DNA of 64,000 bases from Paenibacillus sp. AN1007. Lineage in GTDB: Bacteria > Bacillota > Bacilli > Paenibacillales > Paenibacillaceae. The notes under the pieces are model-generated. The model worked only from the letters and a program-made list of their open reading frames with translations, was not told the DNA's origin and ran no database searches. A program made the translations under genes and the position numbers. This document shows, piece after piece, positions 27,721 to 38,257 of this stretch. Numbering within the stretch: the stretch's first letter is position 1; every line of letters starts with the position of its first letter. Where the stretch lies: contig NZ_CP159992.1 in assembly GCF_040702995.1 (NCBI RefSeq), forward strand, positions 630,501 to 694,500, in the 5' to 3' direction.

Positions 27721-28818
27721 ATGTATTTAAGACAGGATACCCGTCCCGTAAAAGTAGGGAACTTGACCATTGGCGGTAGTAACGAAGTTATTATTCAGAG
27801 TATGTGTACAACCAAAACAGCAGACGTGGAGGCGACGGTTGCGGAGATTTTGCGACTGGAAGAAGCCGGATGCCAAGTGGTGCGTGTAACGGTGAATAAT
27901 GAAGAAGCTGCGGCCGCCATTAAGGAAATCAAGAAGCGGATTCATATCCCGCTGGTTGCAGATATTCATTTTAACTACAAGCTGGCTTTGCTTGCCATTG
28001 AGAATGGTATTGATAAAGTTCGGATCAATCCGGGCAATATCGGTAAACGAGCCAAAGTAGAAGAGGTTGTTAAAGCTTGTAAGGACAAAGGTATTCCGAT
28101 TCGGATTGGAGTAAACGCGGGTTCACTGGAGAATCATTTACTCGAAAAGTATGGTTATCCTACTGCAGATGCTATGGTTGAAAGTGCATTGTACCACATT
28201 GGTATTCTGGAAGAACTTGATTTCCACGATATCATCGTGTCACTTAAGGCCTCTGATGTACCTATGGCGATCGAAGCGTATACCAAAGCAGCGCAGATCA
28301 TTCCATATCCGCTTCATCTCGGGATTACGGAAGCAGGTACATTGTTCTCGGGCACGATTAAAAGTTCCGCGGGCATGGGCGCTTTGCTCTCCATGGGCAT
28401 TGGTTCAACAATGCGGATCTCGCTGAGTGCCGATCCGGTAGAAGAGATTAAAGTGGCGCGTGATCTGCTCAAAACGTTTGGTTTGATTTCCAATGCTGCG
28501 ACACTAATTTCTTGTCCAACATGTGGACGTCTGGATATTGATCTCTTTTCCATCGCTAACGAAGTGGAAGAATACATCTCGAAGCTGAAGGTGCCGATTA
28601 AGGTATCCGTGCTTGGCTGTGCGGTAAATGGTCCAGGTGAAGCGAAAGAAGCGGATATCGGTATTGCCGGTGCCCGCGGAGAAGGTCTTTTATTCCGCCA
28701 TGGGAAGATGATTCGTAAAGTGCCGGAAGAGATCATGGTAGATGAATTGAAAAAAGAGATCGACAAAATCGTCGAAGCGTATGAAGAGACTGGTGTAATC
28801 CCTGGACGCTCGCACTAA
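27721..28818 (+). CDS. ispG: 4-hydroxy-3-methylbut-2-enyl diphosphate synthase
   Basis: 365 residues from the ATG at 27721, chosen because GGGGAGA lies 10 bases upstream; the frame extends to a TTG at 27694. It is an iron-sulfur enzyme of the MEP isoprenoid pathway, converting methylerythritol cyclodiphosphate to HMBDP. The TIM-barrel part starts [12 protein letters not shown], and [13 protein letters not shown] is conserved. The [4Fe-4S] ligands lie in SCPTCGR and GCAVNGPGE near the C-terminus, with a Glu in NGPGEA as fourth ligand. It lies between clpX and lonB, where B. subtilis has no ispG. A terminator follows. Confidence 0.97.
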   Translation: MYLRQDTRPVKVGNLTIGGSNEVIIQSMCTTKTADVEATVAEILRLEEAGCQVVRVTVNNEEAAAAIKEIKKRIHIPLVADIHFNYKLALLAIENGIDKVRINPGNIGKRAKVEEVVKACKDKGIPIRIGVNAGSLENHLLEKYGYPTADAMVESALYHIGILEELDFHDIIVSLKASDVPMAIEAYTKAAQIIPYPLHLGITEAGTLFSGTIKSSAGMGALLSMGIGSTMRISLSADPVEEIKVARDLLKTFGLISNAATLISCPTCGRLDIDLFSIANEVEEYISKLKVPIKVSVLGCAVNGPGEAKEADIGIAGARGEGLLFRHGKMIRKVPEEIMVDELKKEIDKIVEAYEETGVIPGRSH

Positions 28819-28838
28819 TAACGATTGAATTCTTTATG

Positions 28839-28866
28839 AAGGCCCGCCATACTGGCGGGCTTTTTG
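28839..28866 (+). terminator. ispG terminator
   Basis: The stem GCCCGCCA/TGGCGGGC (28842-28849 with 28853-28860) is followed by TTTTT. Confidence 0.85.
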
Positions 28867-28994
28867 CGTACACTCGAATAATTCTCCGTTACAATTTCGG
28901 CTTCTTCCGTTTACGTCTCGTTGAAAAGGCTATACTACCAAGTATTAGCATGATCACAGTTGAGAAGAAGTACAGAACAGGAGGAGTTTGGAAT

Positions 28995-30752
28995 ATGGGT
29001 GACCTTGGCATGGTATTCATGTTGATACAGTTATTTTTTGGCGTGGTAGTCGGGTTATATTTTTGGAACCTGCTTCGGGGCCAGAAAACGAACCGTACTG
29101 CCGTTGAGCGTGAATCGAAGAAAGAGTTGGAGAAGCTTCGCAAATTGCGCTCCATCTCGCTGACCAAACCGCTTGCGGAGAAGACGCGACCGGCTACCAT
29201 CCATGACATTGTCGGGCAAAAAGATGGGCTGCGTGCGCTCAAGGCAGCATTATGCAGTGCCAATCCGCAGCATGTAATTATATATGGTCCGCCTGGAGTG
29301 GGAAAAACAGCTGCTGCAAGGGTCGTGCTGGAAGAGGCGAAGAAAAATCCGTCCTCGCCGTTCAAAGCGGATGCCAAATTTACAGAACTGGATGCGACAA
29401 CGGCTCGTTTTGATGAACGGGGCATTGCTGATCCGCTGATTGGTTCTGTTCATGATCCGATCTATCAGGGAGCAGGAGCCATGGGTGTAGCAGGCATTCC
29501 TCAACCCAAACCGGGTGCGGTGACCAAAGCGCATGGCGGCATGCTTTTTATTGATGAAATTGGAGAATTACATTCCATTCAGATGAATAAGCTGCTCAAA
29601 GTACTGGAGGATCGCAAGGTCTTTTTGGAAAGTGCGTACTATAACTCGGAAGATACGCATACTCCTGCTTATATCCATGATATTTTCCAGAATGGGCTTC
29701 CGGCAGACTTTCGGCTGGTTGGAGCGACGACACGTTCCCCGCATGAGCTTCCTCCTGCGCTGCGTTCACGATGTATGGAGGTCTATTTCCGTCCCCTGCT
29801 GCCTGAGGAGATTGGCAGAATTGCGGAAGATGCCGTACAGAAAATCGGATTTAGTCCCTGCCCGGATGCGGTTGATGTGGTCAAACGATATGCAACCAAT
29901 GGACGTGAAGCGGTCAATATCATTCAGCTGGCTGCGGGTCTCGCACTGACTGAAAAGCGGGAGACACTTCAGGCTTCCGATGTCGAGTGGGTCGCAGGGA
30001 GCAGTCAGATCCAGCCAAGGCCGGATCGCAAGGTTCCTTCACAGCCGCAGGTCGGGTTTGTCAATGGGCTTGCTGTTTACGGACCGAACATGGGTACCAT
30101 TCTGGAGATTGAGGTGTCAGCGGTTCCTGCGCCGAAAGACCAGGGCCGCATCAACATCACAGGTGTTGTGGATGAGGAAGAGATTGGAGGCGGTTCCCGT
30201 ACACTCCGGCGGAAAAGCATGGCTAAAGGCTCGGTTGAAAATGTGTTAACCGTATTAAAAGCGATGGGCATCCGCACGAGTGATTACGATTTACATGTGA
30301 ATTTCCCGGGGGGGACGCCAATCGATGGTCCCTCGGCAGGGATTGCCATGGCGACAGCAATTACTTCAGCCATTCAGGGACGCCCTGTAGACCACGAGAT
30401 CGCAATGACGGGCGAGATTAGTATTCACGGCCGTGTGAAGCCGATTGGCGGCGTGCTGGCGAAGGTAGAGGCGGCTTTCCAAGCTGGTGCGAAGACGGTC
30501 ATTATACCGGCAGAGAACTGGCAGTCCATTTTTGACAATTTGGATGGTTTGCAGGTGATTCCCGTAGATACCGTTCAGGACGTGTTTCGTGAAGTATTTG
30601 GTTGGGAGCCTGGAGCGCATCAGGTGGAACAGCAGGTAGCGGCCGAAGAGACGACTGCGCAGAAACCGGAGATTTTCCCTCCAGCATCCGCCTCTTATTT
30701 GCGGGCAGAGCCACCTCGTCCGGGGCAGGTTACAGATTCGGGAAGCTGCTGA
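28995..30752 (+). CDS. lonB: ATP-dependent protease LonB
   Basis: 585 residues from the ATG at 28995, supported by GGAGGAG 8 bases upstream; the longer frame from 28836 lacks such a site. The N-terminal transmembrane segment (MVFMLIQLFFGVVVGLYFW) anchors it, as is typical of sporulation-associated LonB. The AAA+ module has GPPGVGKT and LFIDEIGE. The C-terminal Lon protease domain carries DGPSAGIAMATAI with the catalytic Ser and a Lys in the AKVEAAFQAGAKT region. In B. subtilis LonB acts in the forespore. The tail beyond the Lon domain is Pro/Glu-rich and variable. Confidence 0.95.
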   Translation: MGDLGMVFMLIQLFFGVVVGLYFWNLLRGQKTNRTAVERESKKELEKLRKLRSISLTKPLAEKTRPATIHDIVGQKDGLRALKAALCSANPQHVIIYGPPGVGKTAAARVVLEEAKKNPSSPFKADAKFTELDATTARFDERGIADPLIGSVHDPIYQGAGAMGVAGIPQPKPGAVTKAHGGMLFIDEIGELHSIQMNKLLKVLEDRKVFLESAYYNSEDTHTPAYIHDIFQNGLPADFRLVGATTRSPHELPPALRSRCMEVYFRPLLPEEIGRIAEDAVQKIGFSPCPDAVDVVKRYATNGREAVNIIQLAAGLALTEKRETLQASDVEWVAGSSQIQPRPDRKVPSQPQVGFVNGLAVYGPNMGTILEIEVSAVPAPKDQGRINITGVVDEEEIGGGSRTLRRKSMAKGSVENVLTVLKAMGIRTSDYDLHVNFPGGTPIDGPSAGIAMATAITSAIQGRPVDHEIAMTGEISIHGRVKPIGGVLAKVEAAFQAGAKTVIIPAENWQSIFDNLDGLQVIPVDTVQDVFREVFGWEPGAHQVEQQVAAEETTAQKPEIFPPASASYLRAEPPRPGQVTDSGSC

Positions 30753-30776
30753 GCGCTTCCCTTCATTGGTTTTTTA
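30740..30776 (+). terminator. Hairpin/terminator overlapping the lonB stop
   Basis: GGGAAGC (30740-30746) pairs with GCTTCCC (30755-30761), enclosing the TGA stop; a T run follows at 30770-30775. It may act as a weak terminator or attenuator before lonA. Confidence 0.55.
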
Positions 30777-30795
30777 TGTGAACATTTGATAGAAT
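30766..30795 (+). promoter_or_regulatory. Candidate lonA promoter
   Basis: TTGGTT (30766-30771), an 18-base spacer and TAGAAT (30790-30795), just downstream of the lonB hairpin. Confidence 0.4.
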
Positions 30796-30838
30796 AATGG
30801 ATGACTACAACCTGAGAGCCATTGGAGGTGCGAAAGCG

Positions 30839-33178
30839 ATGGGACCGAGCAAATCGAAAGGTCGTCGTTTTCCTTTACTGCCTTTAAGAGGACTTCTCGT
30901 CTACCCGAGTATGGTGCTGCATCTCGATGTGGGCCGGGAGAAATCGGTCAAGGCTTTAGAAAAAGCGATGGTAGAAGAACATTTGATTCTCCTATGTTCC
31001 CAAGCCGAGGTCAATATTGAGGAACCTACACGAGAGGATATTTTCCGAATTGGAACCGTAGCCAAGGTGAGACAGATGCTGAAGCTGCCGAATGGAACCA
31101 TTCGAGTGCTTGTGGAGGGCTTGGAACGGGCTGAAATTATTGAATATACGGACAACGAGGATTATTACGAGGTGCTGGCACAAGAGCTGCCTGAGGAAGA
31201 GAATAATCATCCCGAGACGGATGCCCTCATGCGTACCGTTCTGAACCAGTTTGAGAACTATATTAATCTGTCCAAAAAGGTAACCCCCGAGACACTAGCT
31301 GCTGTGTCCGACATTGAGGAGCCAGGACGCCTCGCGGATGTCATTACAAGCCATCTGTCCTTGAAGATCAAGGACAAACAGGAAATTCTGGAGACCATCG
31401 ATGTGCGGGAACGTCTGGAGAAGCTGCTGGACATCCTGAATAACGAGCGCGAAGTGCTTGAGCTTGAACGCAAGATCAGCCAGCGTGTGAAGAAACAGAT
31501 GGAGAAAACCCAGAAGGAATATTATTTGCGTGAACAGATGAAGGCGATCCAGAAGGAACTTGGTGAAAAAGAGGGCCGTGCAGGCGAAGTGGAAGAACTT
31601 CGCAATCAGATGGATAGTCTTGGCCTGCCGGACAAGGTAAAAGAGAAAGTCGAGAAGGAAATCGATCGACTGGAAAAGATGCCGGCAAGCTCTGCCGAGG
31701 GCGGTGTCATCCGCAACTATGTGGATTGGCTGCTTGCTTTGCCTTGGACCCAGCTGACCGAGGATGACCTGGATATCCAGAAGGCTGAAGATGTGCTTAA
31801 TGCAGATCACTACGGACTGGAGAAACCGAAAGAGCGTGTGCTGGAGTATTTGGCCGTGCAGAAGCTCGTCAAAAAGCTTAAAGGTCCAATCCTCTGTCTG
31901 GTTGGCCCGCCAGGAGTAGGTAAAACCTCTCTTGCTCGTTCGATCGCCAGATCGCTTGGGCGGGAGTTTGTTCGTATCTCTCTGGGCGGCGTGCGGGATG
32001 AAGCCGAAATTCGCGGACACCGCCGTACTTATGTAGGTGCGATGCCGGGCCGAATTATCCAGGGTATGAAAACAGCAGGGTCACTCAATCCTGTATTCTT
32101 GCTGGATGAGATCGACAAGATGGCTTCTGACTTCCGCGGAGATCCTTCGGCAGCACTGCTGGAGGTACTTGATCCGGAGCAGAACAATACGTTTAGCGAT
32201 CACTTTGTGGAGCTGCCATTTGACTTATCCAACGTTATGTTTATTACAACGGCCAACACCGTGCACAATATTCCGCGTCCCCTGCTGGACCGGATGGAAA
32301 TGCTGAATATTCCGGGTTATACCGAACTGGAGAAGCTGCAGATATCCAAAAACTATTTGCTGCCGAAACAGAAGAAGGACCACGGCTTGGAAGAAGATCA
32401 GCTTGAGGTTCCGGATGACAGTCTGCTGAAAGTCATTCGTGAATACACACGCGAATCCGGTGTGCGGAATCTGGAGCAGCAGATGGCATCGCTGTGCCGG
32501 AAAGCGGCCAAAAATATCGTGTCCGGGGCAGAAGGCCAAATTGTGATCCTGCCGGACGATGTCAAAGATTATCTTGGTCCAGGTAAATTCCGCTATGGCA
32601 TGGCTGAACTGGAAGATCAGATTGGTACCGTAACGGGGCTGGCATGGACTGAAGTGGGTGGAGACACACTCGTTATTGAAGTGACCGTGGTACCGGGAAC
32701 AGGCAAGCTGACCCTCACGGGTAAACTGGGAGACGTCATGAAAGAATCAGCTCAGGCGGCCTTCAGCTATACCCGTTCCAAAGCAGCGCAGCTCGGTATC
32801 GCCTCGGATTTTCACGAGAAAAACGACATTCACATCCACGTACCGGAAGGTGCCATTCCGAAAGACGGCCCATCTGCCGGTATTACAATGGCAACGGCCT
32901 TGATCTCAGCGCTGACGAATAAACATGTGTCCAAGGACATTGCCATGACAGGCGAAATTACGCTGCGCGGACGGGTACTGCCTATCGGTGGCTTGAAAGA
33001 GAAGTCACTTGCAGCCCACCGTGCCGGATACAAAAAAATATTACTGCCCAAGGATAACGAACGGGATCTGCGTGACATTCCGGACAGCATCAAGGAAGAT
33101 GTGGAATTTGTACCCGTAGCTCATATGGATCAGGTGCTGCAGCATGCGCTTGTTGAACAGGCGGGCATTCCTCTGTAA
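30839..33178 (+). CDS. lonA: ATP-dependent protease Lon (LonA)
   Basis: 779 residues from the ATG at 30839, chosen for GGAGGTG at a spacing of 8; the frame extends to 30797. A soluble AAA+ protease that removes damaged and regulatory proteins. The N-terminal substrate-binding domain starts [16 protein letters not shown], followed by a coiled-coil region, an AAA+ module ([22 protein letters not shown]) and the C-terminal peptidase with [13 protein letters not shown] (catalytic Ser) and a Lys in [13 protein letters not shown]. The length is close to the B. subtilis protein. A terminator follows. Confidence 0.97.
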   Translation: MGPSKSKGRRFPLLPLRGLLVYPSMVLHLDVGREKSVKALEKAMVEEHLILLCSQAEVNIEEPTREDIFRIGTVAKVRQMLKLPNGTIRVLVEGLERAEIIEYTDNEDYYEVLAQELPEEENNHPETDALMRTVLNQFENYINLSKKVTPETLAAVSDIEEPGRLADVITSHLSLKIKDKQEILETIDVRERLEKLLDILNNEREVLELERKISQRVKKQMEKTQKEYYLREQMKAIQKELGEKEGRAGEVEELRNQMDSLGLPDKVKEKVEKEIDRLEKMPASSAEGGVIRNYVDWLLALPWTQLTEDDLDIQKAEDVLNADHYGLEKPKERVLEYLAVQKLVKKLKGPILCLVGPPGVGKTSLARSIARSLGREFVRISLGGVRDEAEIRGHRRTYVGAMPGRIIQGMKTAGSLNPVFLLDEIDKMASDFRGDPSAALLEVLDPEQNNTFSDHFVELPFDLSNVMFITTANTVHNIPRPLLDRMEMLNIPGYTELEKLQISKNYLLPKQKKDHGLEEDQLEVPDDSLLKVIREYTRESGVRNLEQQMASLCRKAAKNIVSGAEGQIVILPDDVKDYLGPGKFRYGMAELEDQIGTVTGLAWTEVGGDTLVIEVTVVPGTGKLTLTGKLGDVMKESAQAAFSYTRSKAAQLGIASDFHEKNDIHIHVPEGAIPKDGPSAGITMATALISALTNKHVSKDIAMTGEITLRGRVLPIGGLKEKSLAAHRAGYKKILLPKDNERDLRDIPDSIKEDVEFVPVAHMDQVLQHALVEQAGIPL

Positions 33179-33206
33179 TTCGTATCCACAGGCATCTTTG
33201 AAGAAC

Positions 33207-33252
33207 AGACCGTTCTGCGGAGGCTTCGGCATCCGTTGGAGCGGTCTTTTTT
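33207..33252 (+). terminator. lonA terminator
   Basis: AGACCG (33207-33212) pairs with CGGTCT (33242-33247), with further pairing of the inner arms, and a six-T run follows. Confidence 0.75.
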
Positions 33253-33406
33253 GTGATGAATATACGTTTTTTGGAGAGAAAAGCCGATTTTTTGGGTACA
33301 AGAGGTGTTTTTTTGGTATGATAGAAAGAATGATGGCATAATACGAGATGAATATGTAGAAATGTTACACTCGCATCACAGGAGTTCAAGAGAGGAAAGA
33401 TGCAAT

Positions 33407-34072
33407 TTGAAAGTGAATCAATCTGAATTTATTATTAGTGCCGTTCGGCCTGAACAATATCCAGATGACGGTCTGCCGGAGATTGCCCTGGCCGGGCGCT
33501 CCAACGTGGGCAAGTCATCCCTGATCAATCGAATGATTAATCGTAAAAATCTGGCGCGCACGAGTGCCACTCCTGGTAAAACCCAGCAGCTGAACTATTA
33601 TAAGATCAATCAAGATTTGTATTTCGTCGACTTTCCGGGTTATGGATACGCCAAGGTATCCAAAGAGCAGCGCTTTGCCTGGGGGAAAATGATGGAGAAA
33701 TACCTGCTGCAGCGTGATGAATTAAAACTGGTCATGCAGATGGTGGACATGAGACATGAGCCATCCAAGGATGATAAAATGATGAACGAATGGCTGCGCC
33801 ATCACGGGCTGCCGCTGGTTGTCGTGGCTACGAAGATGGACAAAATCCCCAAGACACGCAGAGCCAAACACATTAAAGTGATCAAGGAAGCGTTGGGGCT
33901 TCGCTCAGGCGACCTGTTCGTTCCTTTTTCATCCGAGGAAGGTCTGGGGAAGGAAGAACTGTGGGATATCATTACCCGCCATGCCCGCATAGACAAGTAC
34001 GCACCAGTTGATGAGGATATCGATAACGAGACTGAAGAAGCTGTTTTAACACCAGAAGATACCAACCTCTAA
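33407..34072 (+). CDS. ysxC: Ribosome biogenesis GTP-binding protein YsxC/EngB
   Basis: 221 residues from the TTG at 33407, which has AGAGGAAAG 7-8 bases upstream; the frame is open further up, but without a ribosome-binding site. A TrmE-Era-like GTPase needed for 50S assembly. G1 is GRSNVGKSS, switch I/G2 runs through SATPGKTQ, G3 is DFPGYGYA and G4 is ATKMDK. The last 20 residues are acidic and variable. It follows lonA as in B. subtilis and closes this block before the hem operon. Confidence 0.95.
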   Translation: MKVNQSEFIISAVRPEQYPDDGLPEIALAGRSNVGKSSLINRMINRKNLARTSATPGKTQQLNYYKINQDLYFVDFPGYGYAKVSKEQRFAWGKMMEKYLLQRDELKLVMQMVDMRHEPSKDDKMMNEWLRHHGLPLVVVATKMDKIPKTRRAKHIKVIKEALGLRSGDLFVPFSSEEGLGKEELWDIITRHARIDKYAPVDEDIDNETEEAVLTPEDTNL

Positions 34073-34112
34073 TATGTAACGTTTGAAAATACATCATGTG
34101 CCCGCACCTTAG

Positions 34113-34144
34113 ATAGTCATGGAATATTTCCATGGCTATTTGTT
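34113..34144 (+). terminator. ysxC terminator
   Basis: A 12-bp stem (34113-34124 with 34128-34139), then TTGTT. Confidence 0.7.
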
Positions 34145-34323
34145 ATAAAACGTCTTGAAATCGCGTGCAGAGCACTTCGTCACATTGAATATCATCATTT
34201 GTCCCATTTTACGCATAACGGTGAACATTGGTGAGACACTACAATAAATGACAATGCATATGATATCATCATGTTGATTTCATAAACATTTCATAAAAAT
34301 GGGCGAGTGATGGACTTGATGTG

Positions 34324-34332
34324 TGATATAAT
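34324..34332 (+). promoter_or_regulatory. Extended -10 promoter of the hem operon
   Basis: TGATATAAT: a perfect TATAAT (34327-34332) with a TGn extension. No good -35 box is placed 17 bases upstream. Confidence 0.6.
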
Positions 34333-34410
34333 TAACTATGTCAATCTGAACTGGATAGACATATACAGTAAGCACTTTGATTGGAAATTTATTAGGCAGG
34401 TGAACTTGCA

Positions 34411-35796
34411 ATGCACATCGTTGTTGTTGGTTTGAATTATCGCACGGCGCCTGTAGAGGTCAGAGAACGATTCACATTTGCAGAAAAGGACTTGTCTGAA
34501 GCGCTGCAGCAGCTCAAGCTGACCAAGAGTGTATTGGAAGGTGTGATCGTAGCCACTTGTAATCGTACTGAATTGTACGTTGTGGTTGACCGTCTTCACA
34601 TGTGCGGTTATTTTATTCGAACATTTATGGAACAGTGGTTTAACGTTCCACGAGAAGAATTTACGCAGCATTTATATATATATGAAGATGATCAGGCTAT
34701 GCGCCATCTGTTCCGTGTAATCTGCGGACTAGATTCGATGGTCATTGGAGAGACCCAGATTCTTGGCCAAGTGAAACAGGCTTTTTTCAAAGCGCAGGAA
34801 GAGAAAGCGACAGGAACTTGGTTTAACAAGCTGTTCAAACAGGCTGTTACTCTGGGCAAGCGGGCACATTCGGAAACGTCCATTGGGGAGAGTGCCGTTT
34901 CTGTCAGCTATGCGGCGGTTGAACTGGGCAAGCGAATTTTTGGTATGTTCACTGATAAAAAGGTGCTTATTTTGGGTGCCGGTAAAATGAGTGAACTTAC
35001 AGTGAAACATCTTTACGCCAATGGAGCGTCTGAAGTTATTGTAGCCAACCGTACGCTCGCCAGAGCCGAGGAGCTTGCCAGCAAATTCCGGGGCACTCCT
35101 TGTACCATGGAACAGGCACTATCGAGACTGGATGAAGTAGATATCGTGATTAGTTCCACAGGTGCAGAGCGTTATATTCTGGATGCAGGTATTGTACGCG
35201 AAAGCATGAAGCGTCGGCAATCCCGTCCGCTGTTCCTGATCGACATTGCGGTACCACGTGATATCGACCCGGCTATCGGTGAAATCTCCAACGTATTTCT
35301 TTATGATATCGACGATCTGGAAGGCATCGTCGAGAGCAATATGGAGATGCGTAAGGTAGAAGCAGCCAAAATTGAAAGAATGATCGATCTGGAAATGGAA
35401 GATTATTATCAGTGGCTCAGAACGCTTGGCGTTCGTCCAGTCATTCGTGCGCTGCAGGAGAAGGGCGTTTCCATTCACGAAGAAACGATGGATAGTCTGT
35501 TCGACAAGCTGCCGGAGCTGGATGAGCATCAGCGTAAAGTGATTCGTCGTTTGACCAAAAGTATTGTGAATCAAATGACCACTGATCCGATCAACCGAAT
35601 CAAGGAAATGGCAGGTACGAAGCAGGGTGACGAAGCACTGCGCATGTTTACGCAGATATTCGCGCTGGAAGACGCAGTAGAGATGGCTGCTGAAAAAGTG
35701 AATCAGAGTGATGCAACAGCTCTGGGCAAACCAGCGGTTCACCTTAACGAAAACCGGCAAGACCCCGTGCCGGCTTATGTTCCGGCAGGCGTATAA
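34411..35796 (+). CDS. hemA: Glutamyl-tRNA reductase
   Basis: 461 residues. It reduces glutamyl-tRNA(Glu) to glutamate-1-semialdehyde with NADPH, the first committed step of tetrapyrrole synthesis. The catalytic Cys50 lies in VATCNRTELY. The NADPH-binding domain has LILGAGKMSELT, and a dimerisation domain forms the C-terminus. About 35 residues after it are variable. AGGCAGGTG precedes the ATG. It is the first gene of the tetrapyrrole operon, transcribed from an extended -10 promoter. Confidence 0.98.
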   Translation: MHIVVVGLNYRTAPVEVRERFTFAEKDLSEALQQLKLTKSVLEGVIVATCNRTELYVVVDRLHMCGYFIRTFMEQWFNVPREEFTQHLYIYEDDQAMRHLFRVICGLDSMVIGETQILGQVKQAFFKAQEEKATGTWFNKLFKQAVTLGKRAHSETSIGESAVSVSYAAVELGKRIFGMFTDKKVLILGAGKMSELTVKHLYANGASEVIVANRTLARAEELASKFRGTPCTMEQALSRLDEVDIVISSTGAERYILDAGIVRESMKRRQSRPLFLIDIAVPRDIDPAIGEISNVFLYDIDDLEGIVESNMEMRKVEAAKIERMIDLEMEDYYQWLRTLGVRPVIRALQEKGVSIHEETMDSLFDKLPELDEHQRKVIRRLTKSIVNQMTTDPINRIKEMAGTKQGDEALRMFTQIFALEDAVEMAAEKVNQSDATALGKPAVHLNENRQDPVPAYVPAGV

Positions 35797-35801
35797 GGCG
35801 G

Positions 35802-36638
35802 GTGGGCGGCTTGACCCTTGCTGAACAAATCTATGAAGTATTAATCTATATGTATGCCCTGAGCCTACTGTTCTATTTCTCGGACTGCATTCGACGCAAT
35901 GCGGGGGCGAAGCGGACAGGCACAGGGTTTCTTGTTGTTGTATGGGGACTGCAGGTGACCCATGTGATCCTGCGGATGTGGATCGAAGGCCACTTCCCGA
36001 TCTATACCACATTTGACTTTCTATTTATTTTCTCTTTCAGCATTGTGCTGATGTCATTAATTATGACTCGGGTGCAGCGTTCAGAATTTGTCATCCTGCT
36101 GCTGAACATCGTTGGATTTTCGGTAACGGTATTGAACAGATTATGGTTTACAGCAGGCGAGATCTCACTTCACAATTGGCAGACGGTTCACGGTTTGTTA
36201 ATCATGCATATTACCTTGGCCAACCTGGGCTTTGCGGCTTTGACGGTTGCGTCGGTATTTGCACTGCTGTATCTGTTCCTGCATCACAAGTTGAAAAACA
36301 AAAAATGGAATGATACGGTGCGGCGTTTGCCCAGCCTGGAGGTCATAGGGAAATACATGGATGGTGCCACATTGATAGGTACGCCACTTCTAGGTGTATC
36401 CGTTGTGCTGGCTGTGCTGTCCATCGTCGCAGAACGGCGCTGGCATCTGCTGCTGGATTCAAAAGTGATTGCAACAGGTTTGGCGATTGCGATCTATGTG
36501 GGTTATTTTATCGTGAAGAGAAGAAAACAGTTTTCGATGATCGTGATGTCTAGGTGGACATTGATTGGATATGCTCTTGTCATTATCAGCTTCTTATCCA
36601 ATGCGTACTCAGCGTTTCATCGCTGGACGGGAGAGTGA
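35802..36638 (+). CDS. hemX: HemX/CcsA-like membrane protein
   Basis: 278 residues with about eight transmembrane helices, resembling the cytochrome c assembly (CcsA/ResC) fold. In B. subtilis HemX, encoded at the same place, lowers HemA abundance; a similar role is expected. A WGLQVTHVILRMW helix and histidines in later helices fit the family. The start is uncertain: GTG 35802 lies close to AAGGCG, while TTG 35811 has GGGTGGG at better spacing. It begins 5 bases after hemA. Confidence 0.9.
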   Translation: MGGLTLAEQIYEVLIYMYALSLLFYFSDCIRRNAGAKRTGTGFLVVVWGLQVTHVILRMWIEGHFPIYTTFDFLFIFSFSIVLMSLIMTRVQRSEFVILLLNIVGFSVTVLNRLWFTAGEISLHNWQTVHGLLIMHITLANLGFAALTVASVFALLYLFLHHKLKNKKWNDTVRRLPSLEVIGKYMDGATLIGTPLLGVSVVLAVLSIVAERRWHLLLDSKVIATGLAIAIYVGYFIVKRRKQFSMIVMSRWTLIGYALVIISFLSNAYSAFHRWTGE

Positions 36639-36643
36639 AAGGG

Positions 36644-37294
36644 ATGGAACACTACACGCCGATTTATGTGAATACTTCAGGACGGTCCGTCTTTGTTGTC
36701 GGCGGAGGTCGCGTGGCCGAGCGCAAAGTGAAGGGATTGCTGCAGACAGAAGCCCGAATTACGGTAGTCAGCCCGCAGCTTACGCCTGCTCTCGAACAAC
36801 TGCATCAGGAATCCCGATTCGATTGGATAGCCCGGTCCTACCGCAATGGAGATTTGCGGGGGGCCTTTCTCGTATATGCGGCTACGGATCAGCAGCAGGT
36901 TAATACAGCTGTAGTTCAGGAGGCTGAAGCTGCATCTATATTGGTGAATGATGCCATGTCTTCGGGCAGCAGCAGTTTTATTACGCCTAGTGTGGTGAGA
37001 CGAGGGCGATTAAGCATTGCCATCTCGACTGCCGGTGCAGGACCTGCGGCGGCGGCCGAGATTCGTGCTATGCTGGAACAGCAGTTCGGAGATGAATACG
37101 AGACGTATCTTGATTTTTTGCACCAGATGAGGATGGAGATCAAATCCCGAGGGTTACCTCCAGCGGTTAGAACCAGACTGCTGCGGCGTCTGACGGAGAT
37201 GAATCTGCTGGAAATGATACGTACAGGTCGGTTCCAATGGTGGACTGAAGAAGAAATCGGGAACTGGATATCCCGTAATCAGGAGGAAGTGTAG
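36644..37294 (+). CDS. sirC: Precorrin-2 dehydrogenase (sirohaem branch)
   Basis: 216 residues from the ATG at 36644, which has GGGAGAG 7 bases upstream inside the end of hemX. It resembles the N-terminal half of CysG, Met8p and SirC. An NAD-binding loop [14 protein letters not shown] lies near the start, and [20 protein letters not shown] is the conserved middle segment. It oxidises precorrin-2 to sirohydrochlorin on the way to sirohaem; chelatase activity cannot be excluded. It is placed inside the hem operon next to genes making uroporphyrinogen III and precorrin-2. Confidence 0.92.
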   Translation: MEHYTPIYVNTSGRSVFVVGGGRVAERKVKGLLQTEARITVVSPQLTPALEQLHQESRFDWIARSYRNGDLRGAFLVYAATDQQQVNTAVVQEAEAASILVNDAMSSGSSSFITPSVVRRGRLSIAISTAGAGPAAAAEIRAMLEQQFGDEYETYLDFLHQMRMEIKSRGLPPAVRTRLLRRLTEMNLLEMIRTGRFQWWTEEEIGNWISRNQEEV

Positions 37295-37296
37295 AT

Positions 37297-38253
37297 ATGC
37301 GGACAATTAAAGTAGGCAGCAGACAGAGTGCTTTAGCACTAACCCAGACGGGGTACGTTATTCAGGATATGCGTGATATTTGTAAGCGGGAAGGTTTAGC
37401 TTTTGACTTTGAGGTACATAAGATTGTGACGAAAGGTGACCTCATTCTGGACGTTACGTTGTCCAAAGTGGGCGGTAAAGGTTTGTTTGTTAAAGAGATT
37501 GAACAGGCAATGCTGGATCGTACCATTGATATGGCCGTACACAGCATGAAGGACATGCCCTCCGAGCTTCCCGAAGGGCTGGTTAACGGTGCTGTTCCCC
37601 GGCGAGCAGACCCAAGGGATGCACTTGTATCTCGCGGAGGGCTTACGCTTGATCAACTGCCAGAGGGCGCAAGAGTTGGAACAAGCAGCCTGCGCAGATC
37701 AAGCCAGTTAAAGGCCTATCGCCCGGACCTGCAGCTGGAATCCATCCGCGGCAATATTGATTCCCGTCTGCGAAAGCTTGAAACCGAAGGGCTGGATGCC
37801 ATCATTTTGGCAGCAGCAGGTTTGTATCGCATGGGCTGGCAGGATCGAATTACCGAGTATTTGACGGAGGAAGCTTGTCTTCCGGCTGTAGGTCAAGGGG
37901 CTCTTGGTATTGAGTGTCGTGAGGATGACGAGGAGCTGCTGCATTTGTTGTCGCTCTACAATGATCCGACAACCGCTTCACCCGTAATGGCGGAACGACG
38001 TTTTCTCAGCGTGTTAAATGGAGGCTGTCAGGTACCGATCGGAGCACATGCGGTATGGGTACCGGAACAGGATGCTGTTTCCCTGAACGGTGAAAACAAG
38101 TTACAATTAACCGGGATGGTTGGTACGCCGGATGGCGGACTGATTTTGAAGGAAACATTGAGCGGCAAAGATCCGGTCCGTTTGGGAGAAGAAGTGGCCT
38201 GGAGATTAATTGAGCGCGGAGCTGAACAGATACTGGCAGAAGTTAGGGGATGA
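37297..38253 (+). CDS. hemC: Hydroxymethylbilane synthase (porphobilinogen deaminase)
   Basis: 318 residues. It polymerises four porphobilinogen units to hydroxymethylbilane. Conserved segments are [36 protein letters not shown] and [13 protein letters not shown]. The dipyrromethane cofactor is held by Cys244 in [19 protein letters not shown] precedes the ATG, 2 bases after sirC. Confidence 0.98.
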   Translation: MRTIKVGSRQSALALTQTGYVIQDMRDICKREGLAFDFEVHKIVTKGDLILDVTLSKVGGKGLFVKEIEQAMLDRTIDMAVHSMKDMPSELPEGLVNGAVPRRADPRDALVSRGGLTLDQLPEGARVGTSSLRRSSQLKAYRPDLQLESIRGNIDSRLRKLETEGLDAIILAAAGLYRMGWQDRITEYLTEEACLPAVGQGALGIECREDDEELLHLLSLYNDPTTASPVMAERRFLSVLNGGCQVPIGAHAVWVPEQDAVSLNGENKLQLTGMVGTPDGGLILKETLSGKDPVRLGEEVAWRLIERGAEQILAEVRG

Positions 38254-38257
38254 ATGC

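Larger units (their letters stand above)
34073..34410. other. ysxC-hemA intergenic region
   Basis: It holds the ysxC terminator, a perfect ATGATATCAT palindrome at 34260-34269, a repeated TTCATAAA and the extended -10 promoter of hemA. No PerR-box or T-box was recognised. Confidence 0.45.
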
